64,000 nucleotides of DNA, taken from NCBI GenBank assembly GCA_008360975.2, contig CM039194.1:9596426-9660425 (forward strand). Reading direction: 5' to 3'. The DNA is from Lichenostomus cassidix (Eukaryota; Chordata; Aves; Passeriformes; Meliphagidae). The notes beneath the pieces are model-generated. The model searched no databases. It saw nothing but the letters and a program-made list of their open reading frames with translations, and had not been told where the DNA came from. Both the position numbers and the translations under genes were made by a program. Positions 34,715 to 46,722 of this stretch are shown in pieces. The stretch's first letter is position 1, and every line of letters begins with the position of its first letter.

Positions 34715-36590
34715 CATTCCTAAAATGTCTAGAAGATGAATAGATTTCATTAACTGTACAAAAACCCAATTCGAGAATGAACAGGGATCTTAGCAATAAG
34801 CACAGAACAAAAGGACAAATTTTGTAGAAGATCTACCATGCACAGGGCATTTTTGGACCAGAAGGACATGCTCTTGCATTGTTTCTGTCTGTCTTCAGGA
34901 AAATTTGTATGTCCCAGGAATATGGTACTGCTTGTGTGAAGAAGGGAAAAAACTGCAGTGTTTTAGCCTCTTGGAGAAAAAAGAAAATATGTTCTTACTT
35001 CAGTCTCTGTTTTTCAACAGCTTGGGACTTCAGTTCTACAAACCCTTTCAGATAATTTTTAAAAGCTTATGTGGAGAGCATGCAGACAGTTATGAAGTCA
35101 TTTGTCTGTTGCAACAGAAGATTAGGAAGGGTTTGATCTTCACTCAGGGAAGGACATTGTCTCTACTCATAAAACCTTCCCTTTGAACGTGCAGGGGTTC
35201 CTCCCGTGGGCCTGGATTGCACCCCCACTGCTGCCCCATAAACCCTGAGAGAGCTTTTCCCTGTGGATTTCCCATCCATCACCCAGCCAGGAGGGCAGAG
35301 GCTGCTCCCCTCCTCTTCCCCCAGCTCCATCACTGAATTCCCTCGTGGGCTGATCCGTGGTTCACAAGCTCCAGGGACCCCCTGGGATCCAAAAGGTCTG
35401 GTTGCTTCCTGGACAGACCTTTTTCTCCAGATCCTCCCTAGAGCTTCAGTGTTGCTGCTGCTCAGCCTCTCCCTTCGGAGCTCCCTGGACCACCTGGGGG
35501 TTTCTCTTCCCACTCCAGGGTGGAAAGACAACGCAGGCTCACATGTGGTGTGGTGAAAGAAACAGACTCTTCCCTTGGGAATTCCTTCTGGGAATTTTCC
35601 AGGAATACAAAAAAGCTAAAGAATATAACCTCACAGCAAAACAAACTCAACACAGTGATTTATAAACTGATTTTGGAATTCTTTTGTATTTGTTGGCTGC
35701 TTTCAAGGAAATCACTCAATAATATATATCAATGACAATAACTTCACTCTATTACATTTTTAACTGCTGATATCCAGTGTTCAAACCATGGAGGGTAAGA
35801 TTTATACAATTAGTTATTTATTAGTGCTGAAATTTTAATGAATAGGACTCTCTTTCCATTACTGGCATACTTAAATGGAATGGCATTATCCCTTTTTGAT
35901 AGTATCTGCCTTGGTGTTTCCTTCACTTCATAAACAGGGACACATCAAAGATTTTATACTACTGTAAAAAAACTCTGAAATAGAATTCAGTGCTCCTATA
36001 CGCCCGTTTTCCTAGCATTGTCAGAATGTGGAACTTATTTTCATTTCTGAGTATCTTAAAGGACTTAGCACCCTTTCCTTTTTAGTAATCTTCTTTGTGT
36101 TTGCTGTGCACTATGGTCCTCCTAATAAAACAAAATATTCAGACTCCCATTTTACAAGCTTTTAAAAGAACACCAGACTCCAGTGACTTGGTAAACCTCC
36201 TTTTTTTACCCAAAGCTTAAAAAAAAAAGGAGTAGATAACTTGGGAATGTGTGGCATTCTTATTTGCCTCAAAAGCCTTTGATTTGACAGTATTTGCAGC
36301 CACATTTTGTACGCAGTGGTTCAAGACAAGCAGTGACTGGGTCTGCTTATCTGGGGCTCTGCAGCTCCTTGGTGGGAATGACTCTCTTTACATAAAATCC
36401 AAGCAAAATGTACTTTTGCTCCTATTTTTTAATTGCACACAGAAAGCCAAGGAATTCTGGCAATTTCTATGTAAATGTAGGGGAAAGGTATCTTTTAAAT
36501 TCAATTTTAATATTATATACTAAATATATATATATTTATTTGGTGTATTTGTAAGATCTTTCATTAGGCCTGAAGAGGGAATGTTTTGTC
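34715..36590. other. Non-coding DNA, no gene recognised
   Basis: 35180-35560 is more GC-rich and carries 90-120-codon frames on both strands (35163-35531 minus, 35263-35556 plus, 35357-35665 plus). None is recognisable, and they compete with one another. A short TA run sits at 36526-36538. Confidence 0.5.
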
Positions 36591-36595
36591 ACAAC

Positions 36596-36663
36596 AACAT
36601 TACTGTAATTATTATTAATTATGATACTCATAATATTATGAATAATAATACTACTCATAATAT
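36596..36663. repeat. AT-rich (AAT/ATT)n low-complexity tract with palindromes
   Basis: Runs of ATT, AAT and ATA triplets include the perfect 12-base palindrome CATAATATTATG and near-repeats of ACTCATAATAT. It is a simple-sequence tract. Confidence 0.8.
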
Positions 36664-39600
36664 CGGAGTTTCAGGCTTCTACTTCAAATTCATTTAAATC
36701 TAGTCAATTTACAGCTTTACAAGTCTTTTAAATAACCTCAGAGAATTCTGAATCAGGTCCTAAAATACTTCAAATTAACTGAAAATTCAATGTCAAGAAA
36801 AAAGAGACACTGCAGGCTAGCTGAAAAATTATACAAAATCTAGTGGCTGTGTGACATTGAAAGTACATTTTCCATTTTCAAAAATCTGTTTAAATAATTT
36901 CTAAAACCTTTCCATTATTTTATTCCTTGAGTGTTTGTTTTCTACAAATGAAAACAAGTAATTTCAAAACATGGGAGCTGCTGATTATTTTCACAGAGTG
37001 ATTTCCTCCAGCCCTACATTTCTTAAGTCAGTAAAAATAAAAAAACCCAGCTGTTAGCTGATTATCTTATTTATTCTTCATGTAGAAACCCCCTTCAACC
37101 AAAATAAGCTTTATTTTTATAGCAAAAAGTGGGAAGAGGTTTTGAGCTAAGAAAATGTGTTTTCTCTGCATCAGCAGGAATAACAGAGATGAACAGCTTA
37201 AAAATCAGTGGTGGATCATAAGCCTCTTCTCATGTTAGTCTGTGCAGCTGAACTGCATGATAGCAGCTTGTTAGGCTGTAGGTTTTTATTGAAATGCCTA
37301 TTGAGCAAAACATAATTCATGCTGCTGCTTGCCCTTAAAACAGGAAATAATATACCCATTTAACTTAATCACAATTTATATTACATGTGCATATTTCTAA
37401 ACAAGTGCTGTAGATGGAGAGTTTGGTAGCAATAATATTTATGAATTACACTTTTAGTTAGCAAAGGAAAATGTGTGACCTCTTACATTTTGTTTGACAT
37501 TTGAATTTGGTATCCCGTATATGTGACATGGGTGATGGATGCTTATTAGCACAGTGTATAAACAGGAAATGCTTCTAAGCTGACCATTTATTAGTGCAGT
37601 ATGTGTTCAAACTGAAATTTGAATTTTAGCTGCAGTATTCTTTTCTGATGACTGCAGAGCTGAGGTATAGGTGGGTTTCTTTTTCTTTCTCTTTTTTTTT
37701 TCACTTCTCATTTGCTTTCCTCTACAGAATGGTCAGATTTACCAGTAAATTTTATATCTAAATCAGTTTTCCCTATGGAGCTTGAGTAAGTATATGAACA
37801 CAAAGACATCTCTTTGAACTGTAAAAACAGAGACATAGGAAACGTGTGAAGTGAAAGAATTTTGTAGAATTCATAGTGAATTTTCCTGGTTAAATAAATA
37901 AGTATATTCACCCACATTCCCCGCTGTGTCCTGACGTATGCACTGAGCCATTTCCCATTTACTTCATTCCTGTAGAAAGGCAGGGAAGAGCCATTCCTTC
38001 CCCAGGAGTCTGACAGCTGATCCACTTTGGGTCTGTCCTCCAGGACTGGAGACATCATCATTTTTCACTCACACTTAATTGCTCTTTCTAAAGAACCCAC
38101 CCTTAAATTCCTGACAAATATCTGAAAAGCTTTGTCAGTGAAAGTTTCAACACTTCATCTTATCAAAGCAGGAGTGAAAAACTCCACGTATTTAGAAGGT
38201 TTCTCCCAGCAGAGGAAAATAATACAGTTTTTTCTAAAAAGAAGCCACTCCTCTCCACTTTTCCTGATGACTTACTAGAGGAAATATATAGAATAATACA
38301 GAGACACTGTTTCCCTTTCTGTATCCCATTTAAAAACAGCCTTCAAGAGAGAGAACATATATCTATTTTTCCTAAGCACAGCCTTAATATTCCAAAATAT
38401 TTGGATAAAATTTATTTGTTTAACAAAAAAACTATGATGACACAGTAGAGTGACTCAAAGGAAAGATTTTATTTTAAATATCTCTCTCCAAAGAGCTCTA
38501 CTGTATTGTAAAGTGTCTGTCAAAGAAATTATTTTCTATGTAAAAAGTTAGTGGAGAAATTCCACCTAATTCGTTAATAAAAGTAGCAGGTATGAGACAA
38601 TCCCAATGGTTACTGCTACCATTAAATACCTTTACTAAATGCACAGCTTTCCACTGTGCAGGACCCAATCACAGGAAGGTTAGCAACCTGGAAATTGAAA
38701 CTGGCAGATCTTTAACATTCTGCTTTTCAGTGGAAAAAAGTAACATCTTTATAGATGAGAGTCAAAGGTTAAATTTAGTTTGTATCAAATTACAAAAATA
38801 TGCTTTTGGTGAGGTTAGATTCTCATGCTCAGAGCAATTCAAACTGTAATGAAAGCAAACATTGAAAGAGATAATCCCATTAAAGATGAACTATTCACTT
38901 TAACCTCAAATATTTGGTAACTAAAATAAAACCATCTTAGTAGGAGGATGAAGTTCAGCTCTTAAGGGAAACTGGAACTCAATATTATACCTCAGATTGC
39001 AAAAGGAAAAGAAAAAAAAAGCACTCTCCTGTTTCTAAAATAAAATGTTATTTGGGGGGAACAAATTAATTCGTGTTCTTCTCTTGAGGTCTACACAAAA
39101 CAGTGGTGACCTTTGTGGCAGTGTGTGCTTGTGCACTGCAGGGTGAATTGTGCTTTTCTCCAAGCAGCAGCTTTTGCAGGAGCAGCAAAGCCAAGCAGTG
39201 AGGAGCAGGGATGGATGTCTGTGCTGGGAGGTGGCTCAGAGTCAGGGTGGCACCCATGTGGGGATGTCTCCTTTCATGTCAGCCCCTCAGCCATGCAGCT
39301 GCTTTCTGATTCTGATAAAAACCTCGAGTTTCAGCTCGGAATAAAGTCTTGAACAGCCCTGATTTCAGCCTCAGTCTGCCCCCTGAGCCACCCCAGCCTG
39401 GCACCAGCAGGGAGCACAGAAGGAGCCCTGAGCTGGGGCTTGGCCCAGGTACTCAGTGTGCTTTGGAGGTCTAGGCAGTTTAGGATTATCCACTTCTCTG
39501 AACAAAAAGGGGAGCAAGAAATATTTTTAAAGCCCCATTGCTAAAGAATTGAGCTCTTTAATATAATGTGACAAAGCTTTTGACTTTCAAGAAAGACCAA

Positions 39601-39890
39601 AAAACATCTTTAATCCCTGAACTTCTGATACCCCATTGAAAACTCACCCATAAATGCAGCCACAGCCAGAGTCTTTCTTCACTCCCAGAGGCCTGGATGA
39701 TGATTTAAAGAATTTGGGAAGAGACTCATATTCTTTCCTTTTACAACTCAAAATAGACTGAAAAGATTTTTTTTTTTAAAGGTTAAGAAAAAAATATCGT
39801 AGACTGATATTTCTTTTTCATGCCAAGTTTCAGCCTGGAGAAAATTTTATGGCTGAGTTCTAATCCACTGGAACCCCTGGTTTATAACAG
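36664..39890. other. AT-rich non-coding DNA
   Basis: One of the most AT-rich parts of the window, with few frames above 60 codons (the largest is 117 codons, 37708-38061 minus, without a motif). A pyrimidine-rich tract lies at about 37680-37701. No repeat family was recognised. Confidence 0.55.
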
Positions 39891-39894
39891 AAAT

Positions 39895-40030
39895 GCTGAC
39901 ACAATGATAACTGCAGCGTTACGAATGCTGGCGCTATGATATTTATTGCTCCCTAGTGCCAGCTGGGGTTAATCCTTATTAAATGCATTCATTTTCTGGC
40001 CTGGTGGAGAACAGATCACTCAGTGATCAG
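39895..40030. promoter_or_regulatory. Candidate conserved non-coding element
   Basis: The stretch keeps CpGs in GCGTTACG and GGCGCTATG (39915-39936), has a paired-homeobox-type GGGTTAATCC site (39966-39975), and ends with a short palindrome of 7-base arms (40014-40020/40022-40028). It is unique-looking and non-coding. The regulatory role is inferred. Confidence 0.25.
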
Positions 40031-42085
40031 GCAGAGTTTGGGTCCCTGGTAGCGTTAATGGAAGATATCACAGAAGACACAGTAAGTGAGGAGACTTTAA
40101 GGGGGCTACTGAAGGTGTTTTTGGGGATTAAGTGGCATTCTCTGGGGGCTTGAGCTCAAATCCAGGGTGTTTGTACTCAGAAGTGTCTTTTGGAGCAGCA
40201 CATGCTGAGAACTTTGTTCTTTTTATCATCAATGAAGGGCTAAAGGAAAGGAAAGGAAACATGACGTGGTCATGTATTTGCATAATGGGCAGTGGAGTAA
40301 ATCCCAGTGAGAAAGAATTATCAATGTCCCAGGAAGGATATCCAGGTGTGAACCCAAATACCCCAATTGTGTGAACCTAAATATCCCAAAACCTGTGCTA
40401 TGTTGAACTGTGCTATTTAACAGTGTTGGAAGAGGGGAGGACTGACAAGATCCCTGTTCAATACACACCAATTTAATCTTTCAACATCCACCAGAGAACG
40501 TGAAAATTATGGCTTAATTTTATCCACAAGTTTTTCATATCCCACCCTCCCAACCATTTATATTTTAGCAACAAGGGAACTGAAAATCTCACAGAAAATT
40601 CTCTATGAAGCTATATGGGACAGTGGGTAAATTTTCTCCAGAGATTTACACACCAACATGGTGCTTGCTGTATTTATATGGCAAACTGGATATACATGAA
40701 GGAAAGCTGCAGATTTAGCTCAGAAAAGAGTAGGATTCAGTGGACATTTTTGCATTTTGCTCTTGCTCTGGGTTCTCCAGAATGAGCCTCAGCTCACCTG
40801 CCAAGCTCAGCCTGCAGACCTAAAGCAAGGAGGTCGTTTGCTATGAAAAAAATCTCAGGACCAAAGGAGTGAGCATGTGTGCAAAGTTCACCACGAGTTC
40901 AGTGAATGATCATATTTTCCCCACAATAATAAATACTTCTATAATTTATAAATGCCTCAAAAGGCTGAGATATGTGGGGGATGCAGAATCAAAGTGGCTT
41001 GACAGGAGAGAGACAAAGGAATGAGCCAGAGAGTGAACTGACTACTAAAATTCCTCGTCTCTGATTTGTTTCTTTTAGAGCTTGTCCCCAGAGAAAAGGC
41101 TGCACTTTCTAGAGAGGCTTAAAAAATCAAAAGAAATCCTCTGGGCTTGTGAACAGCCAAGAAGAATTTAAAAAACCTTCAATTTGAACACAGAGCCAAA
41201 GAGTAATACTCAAGATTTTATGCTCTCTATTTGATAATAATTTTTTAAAATATGAGCAATGAGATGGGGAGAAAAGTCAGGCTTTTTATAAAAATGTTAA
41301 AATCAGAGATATGTTTTCTTCATTTCAATGTTCTGCCTCGTTACATGGAAGCTTTCTAGTAAAAGAGAACCAAAGTAATTTTCATCAGAACTACTTAAAA
41401 GAAAAACAAGAAATGTTCAAGGGAACAGAAAGCCATGTTTTCAGTATTAGCAAAAACATGAATATATGAATGTTTTTATTAAAAAGTAATTTTGAAAGAA
41501 ATGGGGCTAATGCACTTTCCCTTGATATTCAGAGAAACTGGAAATCAAAATAAAAATAGCTTTATTTTTGTTTAAAATTTCCACAGGGCAAAATGCAATG
41601 TCGTGACCTTGTCTAACAGATGGAAAATAGAAAAATGTTCATGTGAAGAAAACAGCCACTGGAACATTCAGGAAGGTGCCTTTAACAAGGAGGCAAAAAA
41701 TACTCATTTTCATTTTCCCTCTGTGAGGTACAAAGGTTTTGTGTTGAACCATGGACTCCAGGGAAGCAGGACAGAGCAAGCACAGGGCTGTAAGGTCCCG
41801 AGTGTCCCCAAAGCCTAGGAATTTTTAATGGGAGCTGGGAGGGGTGAGTGCAGGGCAGAGCTAGTTAGAATCAACAGGATGGAGCTGTGGAAGGACAGGC
41901 AGGGCCAGCCAGAGGTTGCTGCTTCAGCCCAGTGCTGTTCCCTGCTCCAGCCAGGGGAAACAGCATTTGAGCAAAGATGGGCACTGGGCAGCTGACAAAA
42001 CTTCTGACACAGAAAAATTATTAAAAGGAGGAAAGGACAATATTAAATCAACTTGAAACATTTGCAGGGATGCCAGAAGCTTTCA
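40031..42085. other. Non-coding DNA, no gene recognised
   Basis: Short motif-free frames only. 40246-40259 holds three GGAAA units. No other feature was identified. Confidence 0.5.
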
Positions 42086-42087
42086 TT

Positions 42088-42141
42088 GAATCGCGGAATC
42101 ACTGAGGTTGGAAAAGATCTCCAAGATCTTCAATTCCAACA
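42088..42141 (-). mobile_element. Short CR1 3'-end remnant, antisense
   Basis: AATCGCGGAATCACTGAGGTTGG is followed by 'AAAAGATCTCCAAGATCTTCAATTCCAAC'. This matches the last 50 or so bases of an avian CR1 subfamily whose 3' end reads 'GTTGGAAAAGACC' rather than 'GTTGGAAGGGACC'. The rest of the element is missing. It is on the minus strand. Confidence 0.75.
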
Positions 42142-43380
42142 TTTCATGGTCTTCTCTGCAGAACAGAGGGGGAAATTCAGAGGTTCATTCCTTACTTGTA
42201 GGGCTGCTTAGCTTCCCTTGGCCACTAATTTGTTCTCTGCCATCATTTTGAAGAAGGATTGAGCTGTACAACTGGAAAAAATGTTTTCTCACCCATTAGC
42301 CATTTGATACAGAGAGAGATTCTCACAGAAATCAAACACAGCCTCTTATTAACTGCTCCACCAGCACAGACTGGTCCAACACAGCTTTGTACATCTTTGA
42401 AGTTCACAGCCTAAGTGAGCCAGGTCTTTTTATAAGGTTGCATGTGAAATTGTCAGAAGAATGAAACCATTTGCAGATGGTGGAGTGATAAAGATGGTAC
42501 AATATCTCACTTGTATTTGCCCCCATTTCCTTGGGAAGAAAAGGAAAGGGGAGAAAGGGGGGAAAAATTAAAAGCAGGGGAACAGAGAAACTCCAACAAA
42601 CAAAATTCTTTTGACAAATCGGTGTTGAAGGAGTTAGTGAGATTTCTGGCAAAACCACCAGCACTCTGAAGACAAGCTGACTGCTGCGATATTTATTACT
42701 TTGCTTTCATGAAACCTCTGACATCAAGGACTTTAGTAGTGACTGATTTTTGTCAGGATAATGCTGCAGGAACTGGAAGTGACAGATGATTTTCTTGGAC
42801 ATGAAGCCTGTGCGTAATGGCATGAGAAAGAGGACATAAAAAAGTCTGCCCTGAAGCAGCCTAATGTGGCCCTGGAGAGCAGAGCTGTTATCACAGCTTA
42901 CTGATGCAGCCACAGCAAGAGGGGCTTTTGCAAAGAAATGGATCCTGAAGTCAGACAGTTCAGCATGGGAAAGGTTTCCTGTGAGTTGTGCTCCCTCACA
43001 ACAGCCTCGTGTAGGCTGGGGCTGGCAGGAGGGAATCAAGCAGAGAAATGCACCTCCAGAAATGAAACAGAAATTGGCATTATTGTGTCATGTCTGTCTC
43101 CTGCAGTGCAGCACCAGAGGATCACATGCAGCAGCAGTAAATGTGTTGAGGTTGATGCACACAGCTGGGGCTCCTGGCTGGTTCCAGAGCAGCCATGGCA
43201 TCACAGCAGCTCATGTGCAGGCAAATTTCAAATGGAACTAATACAGAGCATCCAGGATTATGTGATTATAGAAAAGCTGGGGAATAGTTTAACATGTAGG
43301 AAGAGCTGTGGAGGATATTTTCAAAGGCAACTATTGATTAAAATATTAACCTGCCTTGTCCCAACTCCATAGGTCTTTGA
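42142..43380. other. Non-coding DNA, no gene recognised
   Basis: Overlapping frames of 110-144 codons (42707-43039 minus, 42864-43241 plus, 42938-43372 plus) have no recognised domain and no consistent splice signals. No gene is called. Confidence 0.45.
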
Positions 43381-43382
43381 AA

Positions 43383-43556
43383 TTGCTCCAAGCCCCATCC
43401 AGCCTGGCCTGGAACACTCCCAGGGATGGGGCATCCACAGCTTCTCTGGGCAACCTGTGCCACTGTTTCACCACCTCATGGGGAAGAATATCTTCCTAAT
43501 ATCTAACCTAAGCCTGCCCTCTGTCAGTTTAAAGCCATTTTCTGTTGTCCCTTAAG
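43383..43556 (-). mobile_element. CR1 LINE fragment lacking its 3' end, antisense
   Basis: 'TTGCTCCAAGCCCCATCCAG', 'GGGATGGGGCATCCACAGC' and 'TTCTCTGGGCAACCTGTGCC', then 'TTCCTAATATCTAACCTAAG' and 'GTCAGTTTAAAGCCATTTTC', follow the antisense CR1 order. The last 80 or so bases of the element (the block with the terminal ATTCTATG motif) are missing at the left edge. CR1 copies are normally truncated at the 5' end and keep the 3' end, so this copy probably lost its end by later deletion. It is on the minus strand. Confidence 0.88.
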
Positions 43557-44605
43557 GGAGACATCTGTTCTGATTCTCTTCTCATCAAAAGGTTCCAGTC
43601 GAAAATCAGAGATGGAGTCACAGTGCTCTGCAGCAGAACTGATATTTTAAACCTAGAGACCAGTGTGACAGCAAGATACCATAATCCTCTCTGGCTATCT
43701 CAGTACATTCTCTGTGCTGTACAAACACCCCTTTCTGCTTTGATTGCATCTCAGGCAATGCAACCATTCCTGCTTCCAGTGGGAGTATTGTGAGGCATAT
43801 AGCTGCTATTTATATATTTTGGTGCAAAAAGGCAAAATCTTGTCAGACCCCAAACTGTGTATTTATTAAAATAACATTTTGTTTTGACTTGCCTAAATAT
43901 TGGTTGTGCTTTTGGAAACATAAATATGCCTGAATAAAAATAAGAGCAAAATACCTTATATTTACTTATGTTGGAAATGTAGAAGATTACCTGAATGATA
44001 AATACAACTCTTTCTGGCACAGGGAAGTACAGTCACAACCAGATGATGCATCACTCTGGAATGTGCTGCAACTCCTTTTGTCTTTTTTGTTACACAGAAA
44101 AGGAAAAATAAAGAACTACTATTGAAACATCCATATGTGTGAGGCCATTAGTGGGAATTTGTAATTCACACAATCTCACAGAATGTGACAGGATTTCCAA
44201 GTACTGAACTGGCAGCCACTTAGAGATGCTGTAAATTAACCCACACGTGAACCTGCCGAGTGTCCTTTCTCTCGGCTGCCTCATTTCAGCTGGATTGACA
44301 AGACAGGATTTCTCTCTGGATCCTGGTACATTACATACACCTGTCAAGCAGAAGCTTCAAGTCAGCCCTGGGGAGCATCTTTACAAGACAGTCCTGCAAT
44401 ACCAATGAACTCTCCATCCACTGGCAGTCCCGTTCTTTAATAGGATCATCGATTTAAGAACACACTGACCAAACCACTGCCATTTTCATGCACATGCTCA
44501 GGGCAGAGAATGATAACATCTGGGGTTGGAGCTGCACCTCCTCTTGCACACCCACAAGTGAGGGTAGGCTGAGCAGCAGTCAGGGGGAACTGCCTTGTGT
44601 CAGAA
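43557..44605. other. Non-coding spacer between inverted CR1 copies
   Basis: AT-rich DNA with short motif-free frames. It separates the antisense CR1 copy on the left from the sense copy on the right. Confidence 0.5.
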
Positions 44606-44610
44606 GGGAG

Positions 44611-44786
44611 GGCAAGGACAGGTTGCCCAGAGAAGCTGTGGATGCCCCACCCCAAAAGGGCTCAAGGCCAGGTTGGACAGGGCTTGGAGCAACCTGGGAG
44701 AGTGGAAGGTGTCCCCACCCATGGCAGGGGATTGGAGTGAGATTAGTTTTAAGGTCCCTTCCTGCACAAAATTCTGTGGCTGCGTG
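44611..44786 (+). mobile_element. CR1 LINE fragment, 3' end, sense
   Basis: 'GGACAGGTTGCCCAGAGAAG', 'CTGTGGATGCCCC', 'CTCAAGGCCAGGTTGGACAG', 'GGCTTGGAGCAACCTGGGAG', 'AGTGGAAGGTGTCCC', 'TTTTAAGGTCCCTTCC' and a terminal 'ATTCTGTGGCTGCGTG' follow the sense order of an avian CR1 3' end. It is 5'-truncated. Frames over it on both strands (44488-44915, 44580-45083) are partly repeat-derived. It is the inverted partner of the copy at 43.4 kb. Confidence 0.9.
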
Positions 44787-44789
44787 ACA

Positions 44790-46380
44790 GGTTCCTCTGG
44801 CCAGACAGTGGCTGCTGTGCTTGCACAGGTCTGTGGTCCTGCAGGATGCAGCAAGGGATGCTTCTGCAGAAGTCTGGCTTTCAGTAGCACACAGCTCCAA
44901 GTCGCTAAGATTTGACAGCAACTCTGCTGAGTGCTGCTGATATCTCCTAGCCAGTATTACAATGTCCTGGCCCCAGTGCTTGGCTAAGAGCTGGGCACAC
45001 AGAGCTCTGCTCCCCAGGGCAGCCATGAGCAGCCTGCAGGTTACTCTGAGCAACTCCTCCCCTGACTTGTGTCTCCCAAACACTCATCCAAGAGGCTTGA
45101 GTGCTCAGCTGGGTCCAGGGGACACCCTCTGCACTCCTCTGGGGCTGGGGAGTCACTGGTCTGCACATGTCCCTCTCTAAATCCTGGCTGCCTGCTCAGG
45201 AATGTGGATACCAGCTTGGCCCTGGGCTCACAAGGCATTTGAAATGTTGCCTTGTGCTTCAGAAAGAACACCTTAACACCAGCAGGACTTTGCTGGCTGT
45301 TTTTGTGCAAAACCTCTTGTTTGCTTTGAAAAAGATGGGAGGATTCAGCTGAAGTTTAAACTGGGCTAAAGTATGTCACTGACTTTTTTTCTTTTTTATT
45401 GTATTTTTTCAGAGTATGCTGGCTCCTAAATTTATGAACTATTTTTAAAGGACTCCTTACATAAGCATATTTAGATGGTTTAAATTTGTTCTTAATAAGT
45501 GGAAAGATTTACTAAAACAGGCCTGATGTGATGACTTGGGAGGGATTATTCACTACTGATGCCAATATATTCCAGACAGCCTGAAGAATTAAGCACTCTG
45601 GGTGTCGAAAGCAATCTGAGTATCACCTAAAACTTGTGCTAATGGAGCTCTGGTCTGCAAGGGCTGAGAGTGTCAGGAATTCAGTGCAAACCAAGGGACT
45701 GAATGGAGGGCAAAGGCAGGTAAGACTGAACTTTACATTTTTATGGGAGCTTTTTAAATGATTATGTAGCCAAGATCTGCAAAGAAATCTGTCTGATAAA
45801 GATGTGAGGCAAAGCACAGCTCTGATAAATGATGGGCTACAACTGCATTCCTACCAAGTGCTGCTGTCACTCACTAAGTAAATTTATCGAATTTTATTCT
45901 AAAGTGCATTGGATTCCAGGGTTAGGAATTTTCCTCTGACCCTGTTATCCTGCTTGTGGTTTCACTTTTCTTTAAGGAAACAGATTTAACCACTTATAAA
46001 CCGAATTTGCTAATAGATTTTCATTACGCTCTCTCAGACGGGAAAGGAATCCCAAGGAACTGCTGACACTTCCAAAGGATCAGTGCATGCAGGTGGCACT
46101 GGCATAAGTCACAGCAGGGTCCTGGCAGGATGGCACTCTCTGTGAGGAATGCTTTCCAGTGGGGTCATTCAGCTCTGATGTGCTGAGAAATAACCAGAAG
46201 GAATGATAGGGGTTATTCCCCTGGATGAAGTATGGCCAAATACTTGTAGGATACTTTTTTTTTTTAAACAAGCAGGTTCAGCTCCATTTGATGTACCTGC
46301 TTGGGTAACTCTGAGTGCCCTGCAGAAGGCAGAGGTGTCAACTTATATCATCCTCTGTCTCTGATCAGTTTTCCTGAGTG
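44790..46380. other. Non-coding DNA, no gene recognised
   Basis: GC-richer to about 45350 with mutually overlapping frames on both strands, then AT-rich. 45965-46080 keeps CpGs and an AACCAC (RUNX-type) site in AT-rich DNA and could be a small conserved element. An 11-base T run lies at 46255-46265. Confidence 0.45.
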
Positions 46381-46393
46381 AGTATTTTCCCAG

Positions 46394-46510
46394 AGCCCAT
46401 TCCATCGACAGCTGTAAAACAGCATGAAGGTTTCTGTTCAGTAGCCCCAGCTTTCCGCCTCACGGCCACCTGTTACAATGTAATACAGACTGCTAAAGAC
46501 CTATTTAAAG
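46394..46510 (+). other. Candidate 117-nt exon, phase 1-1 (unproven)
   Basis: A pyrimidine-rich tract ending in TATTTTCCCAG precedes 117 bases that end at a strong donor, AAAG|GTGAGC. The longest open frame across it reads PIPSTAVKQHEGFCSVAPAF then RLTATCYNVIQTAKDLFK. In that frame the exon would be symmetric (phase 1 at both ends, 39 codons' worth), the arrangement that tolerates exon skipping. I do not recognise the peptide, and no adjoining exon was found. The frame also runs on to 46722 without a stop. It may equally be a conserved element that happens to contain splice-like signals. Confidence 0.2.
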
Positions 46511-46519
46511 GTGAGCTTG

Positions 46520-46700
46520 ATATTTTCTGTTTCTGTAGCAGCTACAAGGAAGTGATATCATTGTTAATGGAAAGAAAAAAGGCACATTTAATTGCAAATG
46601 AATTGTCACTCAATGGCAGAGCCTTGAAACTCCTTTTTAAACCCTGTGTGGATCTTAATTTATTTGATTTATTCAATTTCCTGTTACCCTCTTTGGTCAG
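46520..46700. promoter_or_regulatory. Candidate enhancer-like AT-rich element
   Basis: A dense set of homeobox-type cores (TTTAATTGCAAATGAATTGT near 46588-46607 and TTAATTTATTTGATTTATTC near 46656-46675) includes an octamer-like TTTGCAT-type match (GCAAAT). There are no repeats. Function is inferred from motif density only. Confidence 0.22.
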
Positions 46701-46722
46701 GTGCCATTTCTATTCCAGATGA

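Noticed and set aside
34565..34750. Val/Ile-rich peptide that could be read as a membrane protein
   Set aside because: It is produced directly by the trinucleotide repeat on the opposite strand.
44488..45083. Overlapping frames of 96-167 codons near 44.5-45.1 kb
   Set aside because: They run through the sense CR1 fragment and are partly LINE-derived non-coding sequence.
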